Shown: piece after piece, positions 25,118 to 33,563 of the stretch
How positions within the stretch are numbered: position 1 is the stretch's first letter
How the letters are laid out: every line of letters starts with the position of its first letter
Assembly (NCBI RefSeq): GCF_008086115.1
Contig: NZ_VSIY01000017.1
Location: 1-64,000 of the forward strand
DNA from: Maritimibacter fusiformis
GTDB taxonomy: Bacteria > Pseudomonadota > Alphaproteobacteria > Rhodobacterales > Rhodobacteraceae
DNA: 64,000 nt
Direction of reading: 5' to 3'
Position numbers and translations under genes: made by a program
Notes under the pieces: model-generated
Databases searched by the model: none
What the model was told of the DNA's origin: nothing
The model's input: only the letters and a program-made list of their open reading frames with translations

Positions 25118-25609
25118 ATGTCCAAGATCGAACCCACCCTGGCCGCGCCGATGGCGCCGTCCAAGATTGATTTCGCCGCCGTGCTGGCTCGGCAGTCCGA
25201 GCGTGACGCGCGCATCGCAGCTTTGCGTCCGGCCAACAAGGAGCGCCTCTTCGATGGCCTGACTGCCGCGGGCATCACCCATGTGACCGTGAGCTTTGAC
25301 GGCTATGGCGATAGCGGCCAGGTTGAAAGCATCGCAGCCTACGCTGGCGACGCCGAAGTCACTTTCCCCAAGACCCAGATCGCCTATGCCGCATTGACCT
25401 GGGACGATCCGGAGGTCGAGATGCGGGCGCTTTCGCTCGAAGATGTCGTGGAGCAACTGGCCTACGACTTGCTCTCCGACACCCATGGCGGTTGGGAAAA
25501 CAACGACGGGGCTTACGGCGAATTCTGCTTCGACGCGAGCGCTCGCTGCATCCACCTCGAGTTCAACGAGCGCTTCACCTCGTCCGAACTCACCACCCAC
25601 GATTTCTGA
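25118..25609 (+). CDS. DUF6878 family protein
   Basis: A 163-aa protein matching DUF6878 by recalled sequence: ITHVTVSFDGYGDSGQVESI, then LSLEDVVEQLAYDLLSDTHG and GGWENNDGAYGEFCFDASAR. Beta-rich with a conserved WENN-GA-G motif. Function unknown; frequent on alphaproteobacterial plasmids. ATG 25118 follows the conserved CGGAGTTTCC leader. It begins a run of closely spaced genes (25118-27324) that look like one operon. Confidence 0.7.
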   Translation: MSKIEPTLAAPMAPSKIDFAAVLARQSERDARIAALRPANKERLFDGLTAAGITHVTVSFDGYGDSGQVESIAAYAGDAEVTFPKTQIAYAALTWDDPEVEMRALSLEDVVEQLAYDLLSDTHGGWENNDGAYGEFCFDASARCIHLEFNERFTSSELTTHDF

Positions 25610-25619
25610 GGGGGCGGCG

Positions 25620-25997
25620 ATGGCACATCCCTATCACCACGCCCTGTCATCGGTGAAGAAATGGGGCGGTACGGTCGAGGATTACCTCGCCGTGCATTCC
25701 TGGTTCGACCAGAGCAAGGAAATCACAGCCGACTTTCGGCACCGGGCGCTGCGCCACCATGCGGAGGGCATCTTCATGGCCGAGACGATTTTCGGCCCGA
25801 CCATCACGCTCTCGACCGGGCGCGTCATCCCGACCCGCTGGGTCGGCGAGCAGCATGTTAAGGAGGACCTCGGCTTCATCCCGAGCTTCGCCGATTGGGT
25901 GAAGGCCATTCGGCCCGAGCCTTGGATGGGTCGGACCGAACGGATCGAGGCACAGGTCGATCCGCATCTCGTCTCGCCCGTGGTCGAGGTCAGCTGA
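25620..25997 (+). CDS. DUF6915 family protein
   Basis: A 125-aa protein beginning MAHPYHHALSSVKKWGGTVE and continuing with HRALRHHAEGIFMAETIFG and GEQHVKEDLGFIPSFADWVK, matching DUF6915 as I recall it. The His-rich conserved stretch (HRALRHHAEG) could bind a metal. Function unknown. GGGGGCGG lies 5-10 bases upstream; 10 bases separate it from the previous stop. Confidence 0.7.
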   Translation: MAHPYHHALSSVKKWGGTVEDYLAVHSWFDQSKEITADFRHRALRHHAEGIFMAETIFGPTITLSTGRVIPTRWVGEQHVKEDLGFIPSFADWVKAIRPEPWMGRTERIEAQVDPHLVSPVVEVS

Positions 25998-25998
25998 C

Positions 25999-26196
25999 AT
26001 GACCGATCCCACTTATCTAAGTCTCGGCTTGCCGCCGACCGCTTCGCCACTGGCAGTGGTTCGCGCGGCGGTCCGAGCGCTCCACCCCAACACGCGCGCA
26101 CTGCGCGGCTTCCGGGCCGCACGCAAACGCTTCTACCGGCAGATGCTCTCCGCGCATGCCGCGCGACAGGCAGCGGACGACAAACCGACCGGCTGA
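25999..26196 (+). CDS. Small basic hypothetical protein (65 aa)
   Basis: Starts one base after the DUF6915 stop, so translation is probably coupled. The product is basic (RALHPNTRALRGFRAARKRF) and begins LSLGLPPTASPLAVVRAAVR, faintly like a J-domain start but without the HPD motif in context. No function assigned. Confidence 0.5.
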   Translation: MTDPTYLSLGLPPTASPLAVVRAAVRALHPNTRALRGFRAARKRFYRQMLSAHAARQAADDKPTG

Positions 26197-26267
26197 TCGC
26201 TCCCGGCCGACCCTTCCAATCCAGTACTCGGCCTTCTGGCCGGGTCTTCCCCATTCAGGAGGTCCCC

Positions 26268-26687
26268 ATGGCGGATTACTTCACCCATTTCTCGTGCCTG
26301 ATCGACGTCGGCAGCCCTGACAAGGCTGCCCGTGCACTCGCGCTGTTTCACGATCTGCGCGCTGCGGATCAGGACGCCGACGACCCGGAGGTTGCGGGCT
26401 TTGATCTCGTGCGCCAGGACGCGCCCGAGGGCAGCAGCCTCTGGATCCATGATGACGGGAACGGCGATGTCGAAGCCGTCATCCGCTTCGTCCTGCGTAT
26501 TGCTGAAGAGCTCGACCTCACCGGCCCTTGGGGGTTCCAGTATTCTCTGACCTGCTCTCGGCCACGACTCGACGCCTTTGGTGGCGGCGCGCATGCCATC
26601 GATCTCGGCGCGCGCAAATCCATCGGCTGGTCCAGCACGCAAGAATGGCTGGCCGCCGCATTGAACGGGGAGGACATCGATGCCTGA
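26268..26687 (+). CDS. Hypothetical plasmid protein (139 aa)
   Basis: A well-defined start: AGGAGGTCCCC immediately before ATG 26268. Acidic, with sequence MADYFTHFSCLIDVGSPDKA, SSLWIHDDGNGDVEAVIRFV and WGFQYSLTCSRPRLDAFGGG. It looks like a small alpha/beta domain. No family name I can support. Overlaps the next gene by 8 bases. Confidence 0.65.
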   Translation: MADYFTHFSCLIDVGSPDKAARALALFHDLRAADQDADDPEVAGFDLVRQDAPEGSSLWIHDDGNGDVEAVIRFVLRIAEELDLTGPWGFQYSLTCSRPRLDAFGGGAHAIDLGARKSIGWSSTQEWLAAALNGEDIDA

Positions 26688-27324
26688 GGTGATCTGCACC
26701 ACCGTCTACCAGTTCCCCGAACTCTCGGATGCCGCCAAGGAGAAGGCGCGCAGCTGGTATCGCGAGCTTGGCCCCCATGACGATTGGTGGGACGCGGTCT
26801 ATGAGGATTTTGAGCGGGTCTGCGAGATCCTCGGCATCCGCCTGAAAACCACTCCTGTCCGCATGATGGGTGGCGGGGCGCGGGCCAAGCCTTGCATCTG
26901 GTTTTCCGGCTTCTGGAGCCAAGGCGACGGGGCCTGTTTCGAAGGCTACTGGTCCCACGCCAAGGGCGCCGCCGCGCGCATTCGGGACTACGCGCCCACG
27001 GACGCGACGTTGCACGGCATCGCCGACCGGCTGCAGGCCATCCAGCGGCGGAACTTCTACCAGCTCGCCGCCGAGGCCAGCCACCGTGGCCGCTATTACC
27101 ATGAATACACCATGTCGGTGGACGTCACGCGCGACAGCCCGACTTGGCAGCCGCCGACCGAAGACGCGGAAGACGTTGTGACCGAGGCGCTGCGTGATCT
27201 GGCCCGCTGGCTCTACCGCCAGCTTGAAGCCGAATCCGACCACCTCACCTCGGACGAGGCCATCGACGAGGGGATCATCGTCAATGAGTATACGTTCACG
27301 GAAGGAGGGCGGCGGTTCGGGTAA
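26680..27324 (+). CDS. Plasmid protein of the 'antitoxin of TA stability system' type (214 aa)
   Basis: A 214-aa protein similar to a group often labelled antitoxin of toxin-antitoxin stability system: YQFPELSDAAKEKARSWYRE, WWDAVYEDFERVCEILGIRL, CIWFSGFWSQGDGACFEGYW. The label is inherited annotation without evidence I can confirm, and no toxin partner is adjacent. It is the last gene of the 25118-27324 run. The conserved aromatic/Gly motif suggests a ligand-binding or structural role. Confidence 0.55.
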   Translation: MPEVICTTVYQFPELSDAAKEKARSWYRELGPHDDWWDAVYEDFERVCEILGIRLKTTPVRMMGGGARAKPCIWFSGFWSQGDGACFEGYWSHAKGAAARIRDYAPTDATLHGIADRLQAIQRRNFYQLAAEASHRGRYYHEYTMSVDVTRDSPTWQPPTEDAEDVVTEALRDLARWLYRQLEAESDHLTSDEAIDEGIIVNEYTFTEGGRRFG

Positions 27325-27327
27325 AAG

Positions 27328-27355
27328 AGATCAAAGCACAAGGTTCATTTGATCT
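27328..27355. terminator. AT-rich inverted repeat downstream of 27324
   Basis: AGATCAAA (27328-27335) and TTTGATCT (27348-27355) pair around 12 bases, with TT after the right arm. It may terminate the preceding operon or be part of the toxin-antitoxin control region. Confidence 0.4.
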
Positions 27356-27364
27356 TTACAGCAG

Positions 27365-27376
27365 GTCCATATGGAC
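27365..27376. promoter_or_regulatory. Palindrome in the toxin-antitoxin promoter
   Basis: GTCCATATGGAC is a perfect 12-bp palindrome 25 bases before the antitoxin ATG and overlapping AT-rich promoter-like bases (ACTATATT). Xre-type antitoxins bind such sites to repress their own operon. Confidence 0.5.
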
Positions 27377-27401
27377 TATATTGAAGCCAATGGAGGACGC
27401 C

Positions 27402-27791
27402 ATGTACGTTGCAGAGAAAATCCGGGAACCCGCACAGATCAACGCCGTCGCGTTGAAAGCTTATGCACGCGTGGCCGATGCTTGGGGTCTCAGTCTCAAG
27501 GAAGCGGCTGGCCTTGCCGACATGTCAGAGAGCACGTGGAAGCGCGCCAAGAAGCCGGATTTCGCCGGAGAGCTCACCAAGGACCAACTGCTGCGGCTCA
27601 GCGCTGTAATTGGCATCTTCAAGTCGCTGGAACTCTACTTCTCGGAGCCTCTGGCAAAAAGCTGGTTCACCCGACCGAACAAGGGGCCGCTCTTTGGTGG
27701 AAGCCGACCAGTCGACACCGCCATCGACGGGGGTTTGCCGCAGATCCTCGCGGTTCGGACCTATCTTGATGCGTTGCGTGGTGGGGCATGA
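27402..27791 (+). CDS. Xre/MbcA/ParS-type antitoxin
   Basis: A 129-aa antitoxin of the Xre/MbcA/ParS group. HTH: WGLSLKEAAGLADMSESTWK (about 30-50). The C-terminal MbcA/ParS part includes LSAVIGIFKSLELYFSEPLA, WFTRPNKGPLFGG and the end ILAVRTYLDALRGG, which normally blocks the RES toxin active site. Start ATG 27402 follows GGAGG by six bases; ATGs at 27381 and 27390 are alternatives. It overlaps the toxin start by 4 bases (ATGA). Confidence 0.85.
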   Translation: MYVAEKIREPAQINAVALKAYARVADAWGLSLKEAAGLADMSESTWKRAKKPDFAGELTKDQLLRLSAVIGIFKSLELYFSEPLAKSWFTRPNKGPLFGGSRPVDTAIDGGLPQILAVRTYLDALRGGA

Positions 27792-28489
27792 AGCAGACCG
27801 AGATTTCTGATCGCGGTCTCGTTCGTCTCCTGCCCGCCACCTACCACAAGCCACCATCGCTGCGCGGTCTCGTCGATACCGATGACGAGATGGAGGTCTT
27901 GGCAGAGATCGAGGGCCTGACCAGTGGGCGTCTACAGGCCGAACGCGGGCGCAACCCGCATCTGGACCCGCGCGAACTCGCTTGGCAACGCCGCAGCCGC
28001 GATCTGCGCATCTATGGGGACAGTCACGTCAACGCAGCCTTCACTTACACCCGCGTCGGCGGAAACCGCTTCAACGCCGAGGAGCGCGGCGCGTGGTATT
28101 GCGCATGGGATGTGATGGTTTCTGTCAGCGAAGTGGCCTGGCACCGCACACGCGAACTCGGCTTTACCGGCAGCTTCCAGGACAGCGCCCGCTATGTGGA
28201 ATTGCTGGCCGACTTCATCGGCGTCTTCGATGACATGACCGGTGAGGCAGGTCATCCGGCGCTGCATCCGGATCCGGCTGTCGGGTATCCCGAGGGCCAA
28301 AGCCTGGCACAGCATCTGCGTCGGGGCGGATCCAAGGGCCTGATTTACCCTTCGGTCCGGGCTCCTGCATCGGGCGGGAATTGCCTGGTCTGCTTCGAGC
28401 CCCGCGCAATTCAGAACGTTCGTCCGGGCGCGTCTTGGGATCTTGTGTGGGATGGGACACCGCACTACTCGATTGCGGCTGTCGGCTGA
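27788..28489 (+). CDS. RES-domain toxin (NAD+-degrading)
   Basis: A 233-aa RES-domain protein. RES toxins cleave NAD+ by phosphorolysis or hydrolysis and halt growth until the antitoxin returns. Seen here: TYTRVGGNRFNAEERGAWYC, with the conserved Arg, Gly and Asn; EVAWHRTREL; and later GSKGLIYPSVRAPASGGNCL with the Ser/Arg pair before the final VWDG. The N-terminal extension (residues 1-75) is longer than in minimal toxins. Translation is coupled to the Xre antitoxin. Confidence 0.85.
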   Translation: MKQTEISDRGLVRLLPATYHKPPSLRGLVDTDDEMEVLAEIEGLTSGRLQAERGRNPHLDPRELAWQRRSRDLRIYGDSHVNAAFTYTRVGGNRFNAEERGAWYCAWDVMVSVSEVAWHRTRELGFTGSFQDSARYVELLADFIGVFDDMTGEAGHPALHPDPAVGYPEGQSLAQHLRRGGSKGLIYPSVRAPASGGNCLVCFEPRAIQNVRPGASWDLVWDGTPHYSIAAVG

Positions 28490-28526
28490 CAAGTTACAGC
28501 GCATGCGCCTTTGGGGGTCCGAAGAA

Positions 28527-28703
28527 ATGAAACAGGCAAACGACAACAGCGCGGACGTCACTAACTTGAAGCCATGTGACCATCAGCCGTTCTGTGAGGC
28601 GTTGGACTGTCCGCCCCCACCGACCGACGCACTACGAGCAGCGTTTCGTAGGCGGAGGGAAACTCTGGTGGATTCTTGCGCCGACAAGCCATCCACCAGC
28701 TGA
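28527..28703 (+). CDS. Possible small Pro/Arg-rich protein (58 aa)
   Basis: ATG 28527 lies after GGGGGTCCGAAGAA. The product starts MKQANDNSADVTNLKPCDHQ and has a CDHQPFCEALDCPPPPT section with three Cys and one His, then an Arg-rich helix. It could be a tiny zinc-binding protein. No family recognised. Confidence 0.4.
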   Translation: MKQANDNSADVTNLKPCDHQPFCEALDCPPPPTDALRAAFRRRRETLVDSCADKPSTS

Positions 28704-28709
28704 CACCGG

Positions 28710-29006
28710 TCACCTGTTCCCGTCGATCCACTTCGACATGAGCCCCTTGTCGCGGAAGCATTCGTCCGGAACGGCGCGCCTTTTGATCCGGGCGAGTTTC
28801 TCAGCGAAGGCCACCTGCTTGGACGTGGGCAGCCGGTCCATGTCCGATACCGGTTTCAGCTGGGCCTGAGCCTCGATCCAGGCGCTCAAAGATCGCCGGT
28901 CTTGCTGAACCTCCCAGGGCAGGAGCGTCCGGTTGCGCAGGGCGAGCGACCGCGCATAGGCAATCTGCTTGGGCGTTACGGGCAGGGCGTGCTTGGTGCT
29001 TTCCAT
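28710..29006 (-). CDS. Two-repeat helical protein (98 aa)
   Basis: The product is made of two related units: TPKQIAYARSLALRNRTLLP...LSAWIEA (about 11-47) and TSKQVAFAEKLARIKRRAVP...LMSKWIDG (about 61-97). Each is a T-x-K-Q-(I/V)-A-(Y/F)-A helix followed by a (L/S)-(S)-x-W-I helix. Units of this kind occur in plasmid primase/topoisomerase-linked proteins and look like nucleic-acid binding modules, but I cannot name a family. It stands on the opposite strand, divergent from the methyltransferase/helicase gene; ATG 29006 follows AAAGGGGGTTCCACC. Confidence 0.65.
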   Translation of the reverse strand: MESTKHALPVTPKQIAYARSLALRNRTLLPWEVQQDRRSLSAWIEAQAQLKPVSDMDRLPTSKQVAFAEKLARIKRRAVPDECFRDKGLMSKWIDGNR

Positions 29007-29154
29007 GGTGGAACCCCCTTTCTGACTTGGCTCTGAACATAGAACATAACAAGAACAAAATCAAGCCAAGCGTCGGGAACACCTTGGTGCGAGAGGGAGA
29101 GAGGGGCCGGGAAAGATCAGGTCCGAGGCTGCCCGAGAGAGGGTGTCCGGGCCT

Positions 29155-29181
29155 GATCCTGTCCTTCATTCCGGAGTTTCC
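29155..29181 (+). promoter_or_regulatory. Repeated leader segment with ribosome binding site, copy B
   Basis: Second copy of the 27-base leader (see 25090-25116), ending CCGGAGTTTCC just before ATG 29184. Its first bases form the right arm of a GATCAGG/CCTGATC inverted repeat (29115-29121 and 29152-29158). Confidence 0.5.
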
Positions 29182-29183
29182 CG

Positions 29184-32100
29184 ATGACCCATCTTGCCCC
29201 TGTTGCGCAGGCGTCCTTGCCTGCGCCCGTTGTTCCGTTGGCAGCAAATCCTGCCCCTGCGATCGTTGCTGTTGCTGAAGCGCTGCAGCCCGATCTGGCG
29301 CAAGGGCTTCAGATCGACGCGCTGCGCCTGCGCCGCGAGATGGAACATGCTTTTGGCGGTTCCGATGCGACCGGTGCTTGGGACTGGAAGCTCGCCTATG
29401 AGGCGGGCGAGGTGGCGCTGGTTCTGTTCTTGCGGAAATTCGGTCGGGCGCTGCTTACGCGTGCCGGCTCGCCTGCGGCGCTCTTGCCGATCCTCGCCAA
29501 GGTGGCAGGCCTCTTGCCCACGCACACCCGGCGGTCGGAAGAGATGGAGCGCTTTCAGCAATTCTCGACGCCGCTGCCCATGGGACTCGCGGCACTGTCG
29601 GCAGCGCAGATCACGCCCCACGACCTGGTCCTCGAGCCTTCGGCTGGCACCGGCCTTTTGGCGGTCCTTGCCGAGATCGCGGGCGGCAGCCTCGTTCTGA
29701 ATGAGTTGGCCGACACCCGCGCCGATCTTCTTGGCCTGCTGTTCCCGGGCCGCCCGGCCACCCGGTTCGATGCCGCGCAGATCGACGATTACCTCGGCGA
29801 AGATGTCCGCCCAAGCGTCATTCTGATGAACCCGCCGTTTTCGGCCCAAGCCAATGTCGATGGTCGGTCGACCGAGGCGACGGCCCGGCATCTGCGCTCG
29901 GCGCTTGCCCGGCTGGCGCCCGGCGGGCGGCTCGTCGCCATCACCGGAGCCGGTTTCGCACCGGATGCGCCCGCCTGGGCCGAGACCTTCGGCCGTCTGA
30001 CCGAGACGGCCCACTTCGTCTTCACAGGCGCGGTGTCGGGCGCGGCTTTCGCCAAGCACGGCACCAGCTTCGAGACTCGCGTCTCTGTCTTCGATAAATG
30101 CCGCGGCGGCGAGCCGGGTGGCATCACCGCAGACCTGCACCAGCCCATCTCTCCGGACGTGGCGCATCTGATGTCCCGGGTCACTGCGGAAGTTCCGCCG
30201 CGCCTCAAGTTGGATCCAGCTCCTGCTGCGGCGCAGGGCCACTCTTCTCGCTTCCCGGGAAATTCTCACCTCACCACCCGCAAACCCGTCAGCCGATCCC
30301 GCGCGACCTCCTCAGTTCAACCGGCGAAATCAGACACACCGATCGAGGCCGAGGACCTAAACTACGCAACTCGCGACGTCGCCGAGGACGAAGATGCTGC
30401 GCGTCTTTCGGATGCGATCTACGAGACATTCCGTCTGCAGGCCATCGACATCCCCGGCGCGGCCGCGCATCCGACCAAGCTTGTGCAATCGGCGGCCATG
30501 GCCTCTGTCGTGCCGCCGAAACCCAGCTATCGCCCCAGGCTGCCCCCGGCCGTCCTGCGCGATGGCCTGCTGTCCGACGCGCAGCTTGAGACGGTGATCT
30601 ACGCGGGCGAGGCGCATGGCGCGCATCTCGCCGGGTCTTGGACCGTCGATGAGACCGGAGACATGGTCTCCGCTGCACCGGAGGATGCCGCTTCCGTCGC
30701 CCGCTTTCGCCGGGGCTTTTTCCTCGGCGATGGCACCGGGGCGGGCAAGGGCCGTCAGTCGGCCGGGATCCTGCTCGACAACTGGGCCCGAGGAAGACGC
30801 AAGGCGCTGTGGATATCAAAGAGCGACAAGCTGCTGGAAGATGCGCAGCGCGACTGGTCCGCACTCGGCCAGGAGCGGTTGCTTGTCACGCCCCTCTCGC
30901 GCTTCGCGCAGGGCCGCGACATCCCGCTGACCGAGGGCATCCTCTTCACCACCTATGCCACGCTGCGCTCCGAAGAACGCGGCGCCAAGAAGTCCCGCGT
31001 CGACCAGATCGTCGACTGGCTCGGGGCGGATTTCGACGGGGTGATCCTCTTCGACGAAAGTCATGCCATGGCGAATGCCGCCGGCGGCAAAGGTGAGCGG
31101 GGCGATACCATGGCATCGCAGCAGGGCAGGGCGGGTCTGCGCCTGCAGCACAGGCTTCCGAATGCCCGTGTGGTCTATGTCTCGGCCACGGGCGCGACGA
31201 CCGTCCACAACCTTGCCTATGCGCAACGCCTCGGCCTCTGGGGCGGGGAGGATTTCCCCTTTCAAACCCGGTCGGAATTCGTGGAAGCCATCGAGGCTGG
31301 CGGTGTCGCGGCGATGGAGGTTTTGGCCCGCGACCTCCGGGCGCTCGGTCTCTACACGGCGCGGTCGCTGTCCTATGACGGTGTCGAATACGACATGCTC
31401 GAACATGCGCTCAGCCCCGAGCAGCGCGGCATTTACGATGCCTATGCCGGGGCCTTCGCCATCATTCACAACAACCTGACCGCGGCCTTGGAGGCGGCGA
31501 ACATTTCCGGCGACAGCGGCACGCTCAACCGCCAGGCCAAGTCCGCAGCGCGGTCAGCCTTCGAGAGCGCGAAACAGCGCTTCTTCGGCCATTTGCTCAC
31601 CTCGATGAAGACCCCCACGCTGATCGCATCCATCGATGCAGATCTGGCTGCGGGTCACGCGGCGGTCATCCAGATCGTCTCGACGGGTGAGGCACTGATG
31701 GAACGCCGCCTGTCGGAGATCCCGACCGAGGAGTGGAACGACATCCGGGTCGACATCACGCCCAGGGAATATGTGCTCGACTACCTCGCCCATTCCTTCC
31801 CGATCCTGCTCTACGAGCCCTTCACCGACAGCGAAGGTAATCTCTCCTCGCGACCCGCAACGCGAGACGGCCAACCGGTGGAGTGCCGCGAAGCCGTCCG
31901 CCGTCGTGACGCGCTGATCGAAAAGCTGGCTTCGCTGCCACCGGTGCCTGGTGCGCTCGACCAGATCGTCCAGCGCTTCGGCACCGATCTTGTGGCCGAG
32001 GTCACGGGGCGTTCACGGCGCATCGTGCGCAAGGGCGAAGGGCATTCGGCACGGCTCGTGGTGGAGAACCGGGCCGGAGCCGCGAACCTCACTGAGACCC

Positions 32101-33560
32101 AAGCCTTCATGGATGACGAAAAGCGTATCCTGATCTTCTCGGATGCCGGCGGCACCGGGCGCAGCTATCACGCTGATCTCGGGGCGAAGAACCAGCGCTT
32201 GCGGGTCCACTACCTTCTGGAACCCGGATGGAAGGCAGATGCGGCGATCCAGGGCCTCGGGCGCACCAACCGGACCAACCAAGCGCAGCCGCCGCTCTTC
32301 CGGCCGGTCGCCACCGATGTGAAAGCGGAGAAGCGGTTCCTCTCGACCATCGCGCGCCGCCTCGACACGCTTGGCGCCATCACGCGCGGCCAGCGTCAGA
32401 CCGGAGGCCAGGGGTTGTTCCGTCCCGAGGATAACCTCGAGTCGCCCTACGCCCGCGACGCCCTGCGCCAACTCTACCGCCGCATCTATCGCGGCGATCT
32501 GGCCGGATGTTCGCTCGGGGCTTTCGAGGATGCGACCGGGCTCAGCCTGACCGATGATAACGGGCTGAAGGATGACCTGCCGCCGATCACGACCTTCCTC
32601 AATCGCCTGCTGGCGCTGACGATCGACATGCAGGCCGTGCTGTTCGCGGGTTTCGAGGAGCTGCTCGATCAGAGAATTGAGGGCGCCATCGCCGCCGGGG
32701 TCTATGATCTCGGGCTCGAGACCCTGCGTGCCGAGAGCTTCCGGGTGGCCGACGCACGCGTCATCTACACCCATCCTGGCTCCGGCGCCGAAACCCAGCT
32801 TCTCACCATCGCGGAAAAGCGCCGCAACACGCCGCTGTCGCTGGTTGATGCGCTCGACTGGCTGGATGATCCGAAGGCGCGTCTTCTCATTAACAGCCGC
32901 TCGGGCCGGGCTGCCGTGCAGGTTCCCGCCACCAGTCACATGCTGGACGATGGGACCATCGAGCCGCGCCTGCGCCTGATCCGCCCGCTTGATGCCAGCA
33001 CGGTCCCGGCCAAGGTCATGGAGGACACCCACTGGCTCGAGGCCGACCGCGCGGCCTTCACTGCGGCGTGGACTGCGGAACTGGCCGAGGTGCCGGAGTT
33101 TTCGGGCTCCACGCTGCACATCGTGGCAGGTCTGCTGCTGCCGATCTGGAAGCAGCTTCCCCAGGATGAAACCCGCGTCTACCGCCTGCAGACCGATGAC
33201 GGGCAGCGCATCATCGGCCGCCGCGTCTCGCCTGCCTGGGTCGCGACCACGCTGGCCGCCGATGCGCCCAAGCTCTCGGCCGCGCAGGTCCATGCCCTCG
33301 TTCTGGAGGGCAAGACCGTGGTGTGCCTGTCCGAAGGGATGGAATTGCACCGCTCGCGCGTCATGGGCGCGAACCGGATCGAACTGTCGGGCTTCTCGGA
33401 GGCAGCCAAGGATCGGCTCAAGGCCGATGGCTTCTTCTCGGAGATCATCAGTTGGAAGCTTCGGCTGTTCTGCCCGACCGACGCCGATGGTGTCGCGATA
33501 CTGGATCGTCTGCTTGCACGTTGTCCTGTCGCAAGGCTACATGATCGCGGAGGTTGTTAA
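29184..33560 (+). CDS. Methyltransferase / strawberry-notch-type helicase fusion
   Basis: A 1458-aa giant plasmid protein. An N-terminal N6-adenine-like methyltransferase has LEPSAGTGLLAVLAEIAG at about 150 and the catalytic NPPF in ILMNPPFSA at about 215. After a linker (about 360-420) comes an SF2 helicase-like half of the strawberry-notch kind: FFLGDGTGAGKGRQSAG Walker A at about 517, VILFDESHAM Walker B at about 621, and the DAGGTGRSYHADL and GLGRTNRTNQ motifs (about 990 and 1030). Such proteins are common on alphaproteobacterial plasmids and phages and may modify or protect incoming DNA; the function is not established. The gene is intact and followed after 3 bases by the Toprim gene. 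Confidence 0.85.
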   Translation: MTHLAPVAQASLPAPVVPLAANPAPAIVAVAEALQPDLAQGLQIDALRLRREMEHAFGGSDATGAWDWKLAYEAGEVALVLFLRKFGRALLTRAGSPAALLPILAKVAGLLPTHTRRSEEMERFQQFSTPLPMGLAALSAAQITPHDLVLEPSAGTGLLAVLAEIAGGSLVLNELADTRADLLGLLFPGRPATRFDAAQIDDYLGEDVRPSVILMNPPFSAQANVDGRSTEATARHLRSALARLAPGGRLVAITGAGFAPDAPAWAETFGRLTETAHFVFTGAVSGAAFAKHGTSFETRVSVFDKCRGGEPGGITADLHQPISPDVAHLMSRVTAEVPPRLKLDPAPAAAQGHSSRFPGNSHLTTRKPVSRSRATSSVQPAKSDTPIEAEDLNYATRDVAEDEDAARLSDAIYETFRLQAIDIPGAAAHPTKLVQSAAMASVVPPKPSYRPRLPPAVLRDGLLSDAQLETVIYAGEAHGAHLAGSWTVDETGDMVSAAPEDAASVARFRRGFFLGDGTGAGKGRQSAGILLDNWARGRRKALWISKSDKLLEDAQRDWSALGQERLLVTPLSRFAQGRDIPLTEGILFTTYATLRSEERGAKKSRVDQIVDWLGADFDGVILFDESHAMANAAGGKGERGDTMASQQGRAGLRLQHRLPNARVVYVSATGATTVHNLAYAQRLGLWGGEDFPFQTRSEFVEAIEAGGVAAMEVLARDLRALGLYTARSLSYDGVEYDMLEHALSPEQRGIYDAYAGAFAIIHNNLTAALEAANISGDSGTLNRQAKSAARSAFESAKQRFFGHLLTSMKTPTLIASIDADLAAGHAAVIQIVSTGEALMERRLSEIPTEEWNDIRVDITPREYVLDYLAHSFPILLYEPFTDSEGNLSSRPATRDGQPVECREAVRRRDALIEKLASLPPVPGALDQIVQRFGTDLVAEVTGRSRRIVRKGEGHSARLVVENRAGAANLTETQAFMDDEKRILIFSDAGGTGRSYHADLGAKNQRLRVHYLLEPGWKADAAIQGLGRTNRTNQAQPPLFRPVATDVKAEKRFLSTIARRLDTLGAITRGQRQTGGQGLFRPEDNLESPYARDALRQLYRRIYRGDLAGCSLGAFEDATGLSLTDDNGLKDDLPPITTFLNRLLALTIDMQAVLFAGFEELLDQRIEGAIAAGVYDLGLETLRAESFRVADARVIYTHPGSGAETQLLTIAEKRRNTPLSLVDALDWLDDPKARLLINSRSGRAAVQVPATSHMLDDGTIEPRLRLIRPLDASTVPAKVMEDTHWLEADRAAFTAAWTAELAEVPEFSGSTLHIVAGLLLPIWKQLPQDETRVYRLQTDDGQRIIGRRVSPAWVATTLAADAPKLSAAQVHALVLEGKTVVCLSEGMELHRSRVMGANRIELSGFSEAAKDRLKADGFFSEIISWKLRLFCPTDADGVAILDRLLARCPVARLHDRGGC

Positions 33561-33563
33561 CCC

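Noticed and set aside
29166..30269. Long minus-strand open frame (367 codons)
   Set aside because: Antisense to the methyltransferase domain; Arg/Gly/Ala-rich shadow without family features.
32013..33350. Long minus-strand open frame (445 codons)
   Set aside because: Shadow of the methyltransferase/helicase gene caused by GC-rich codon use; no motif and no ribosome binding site.
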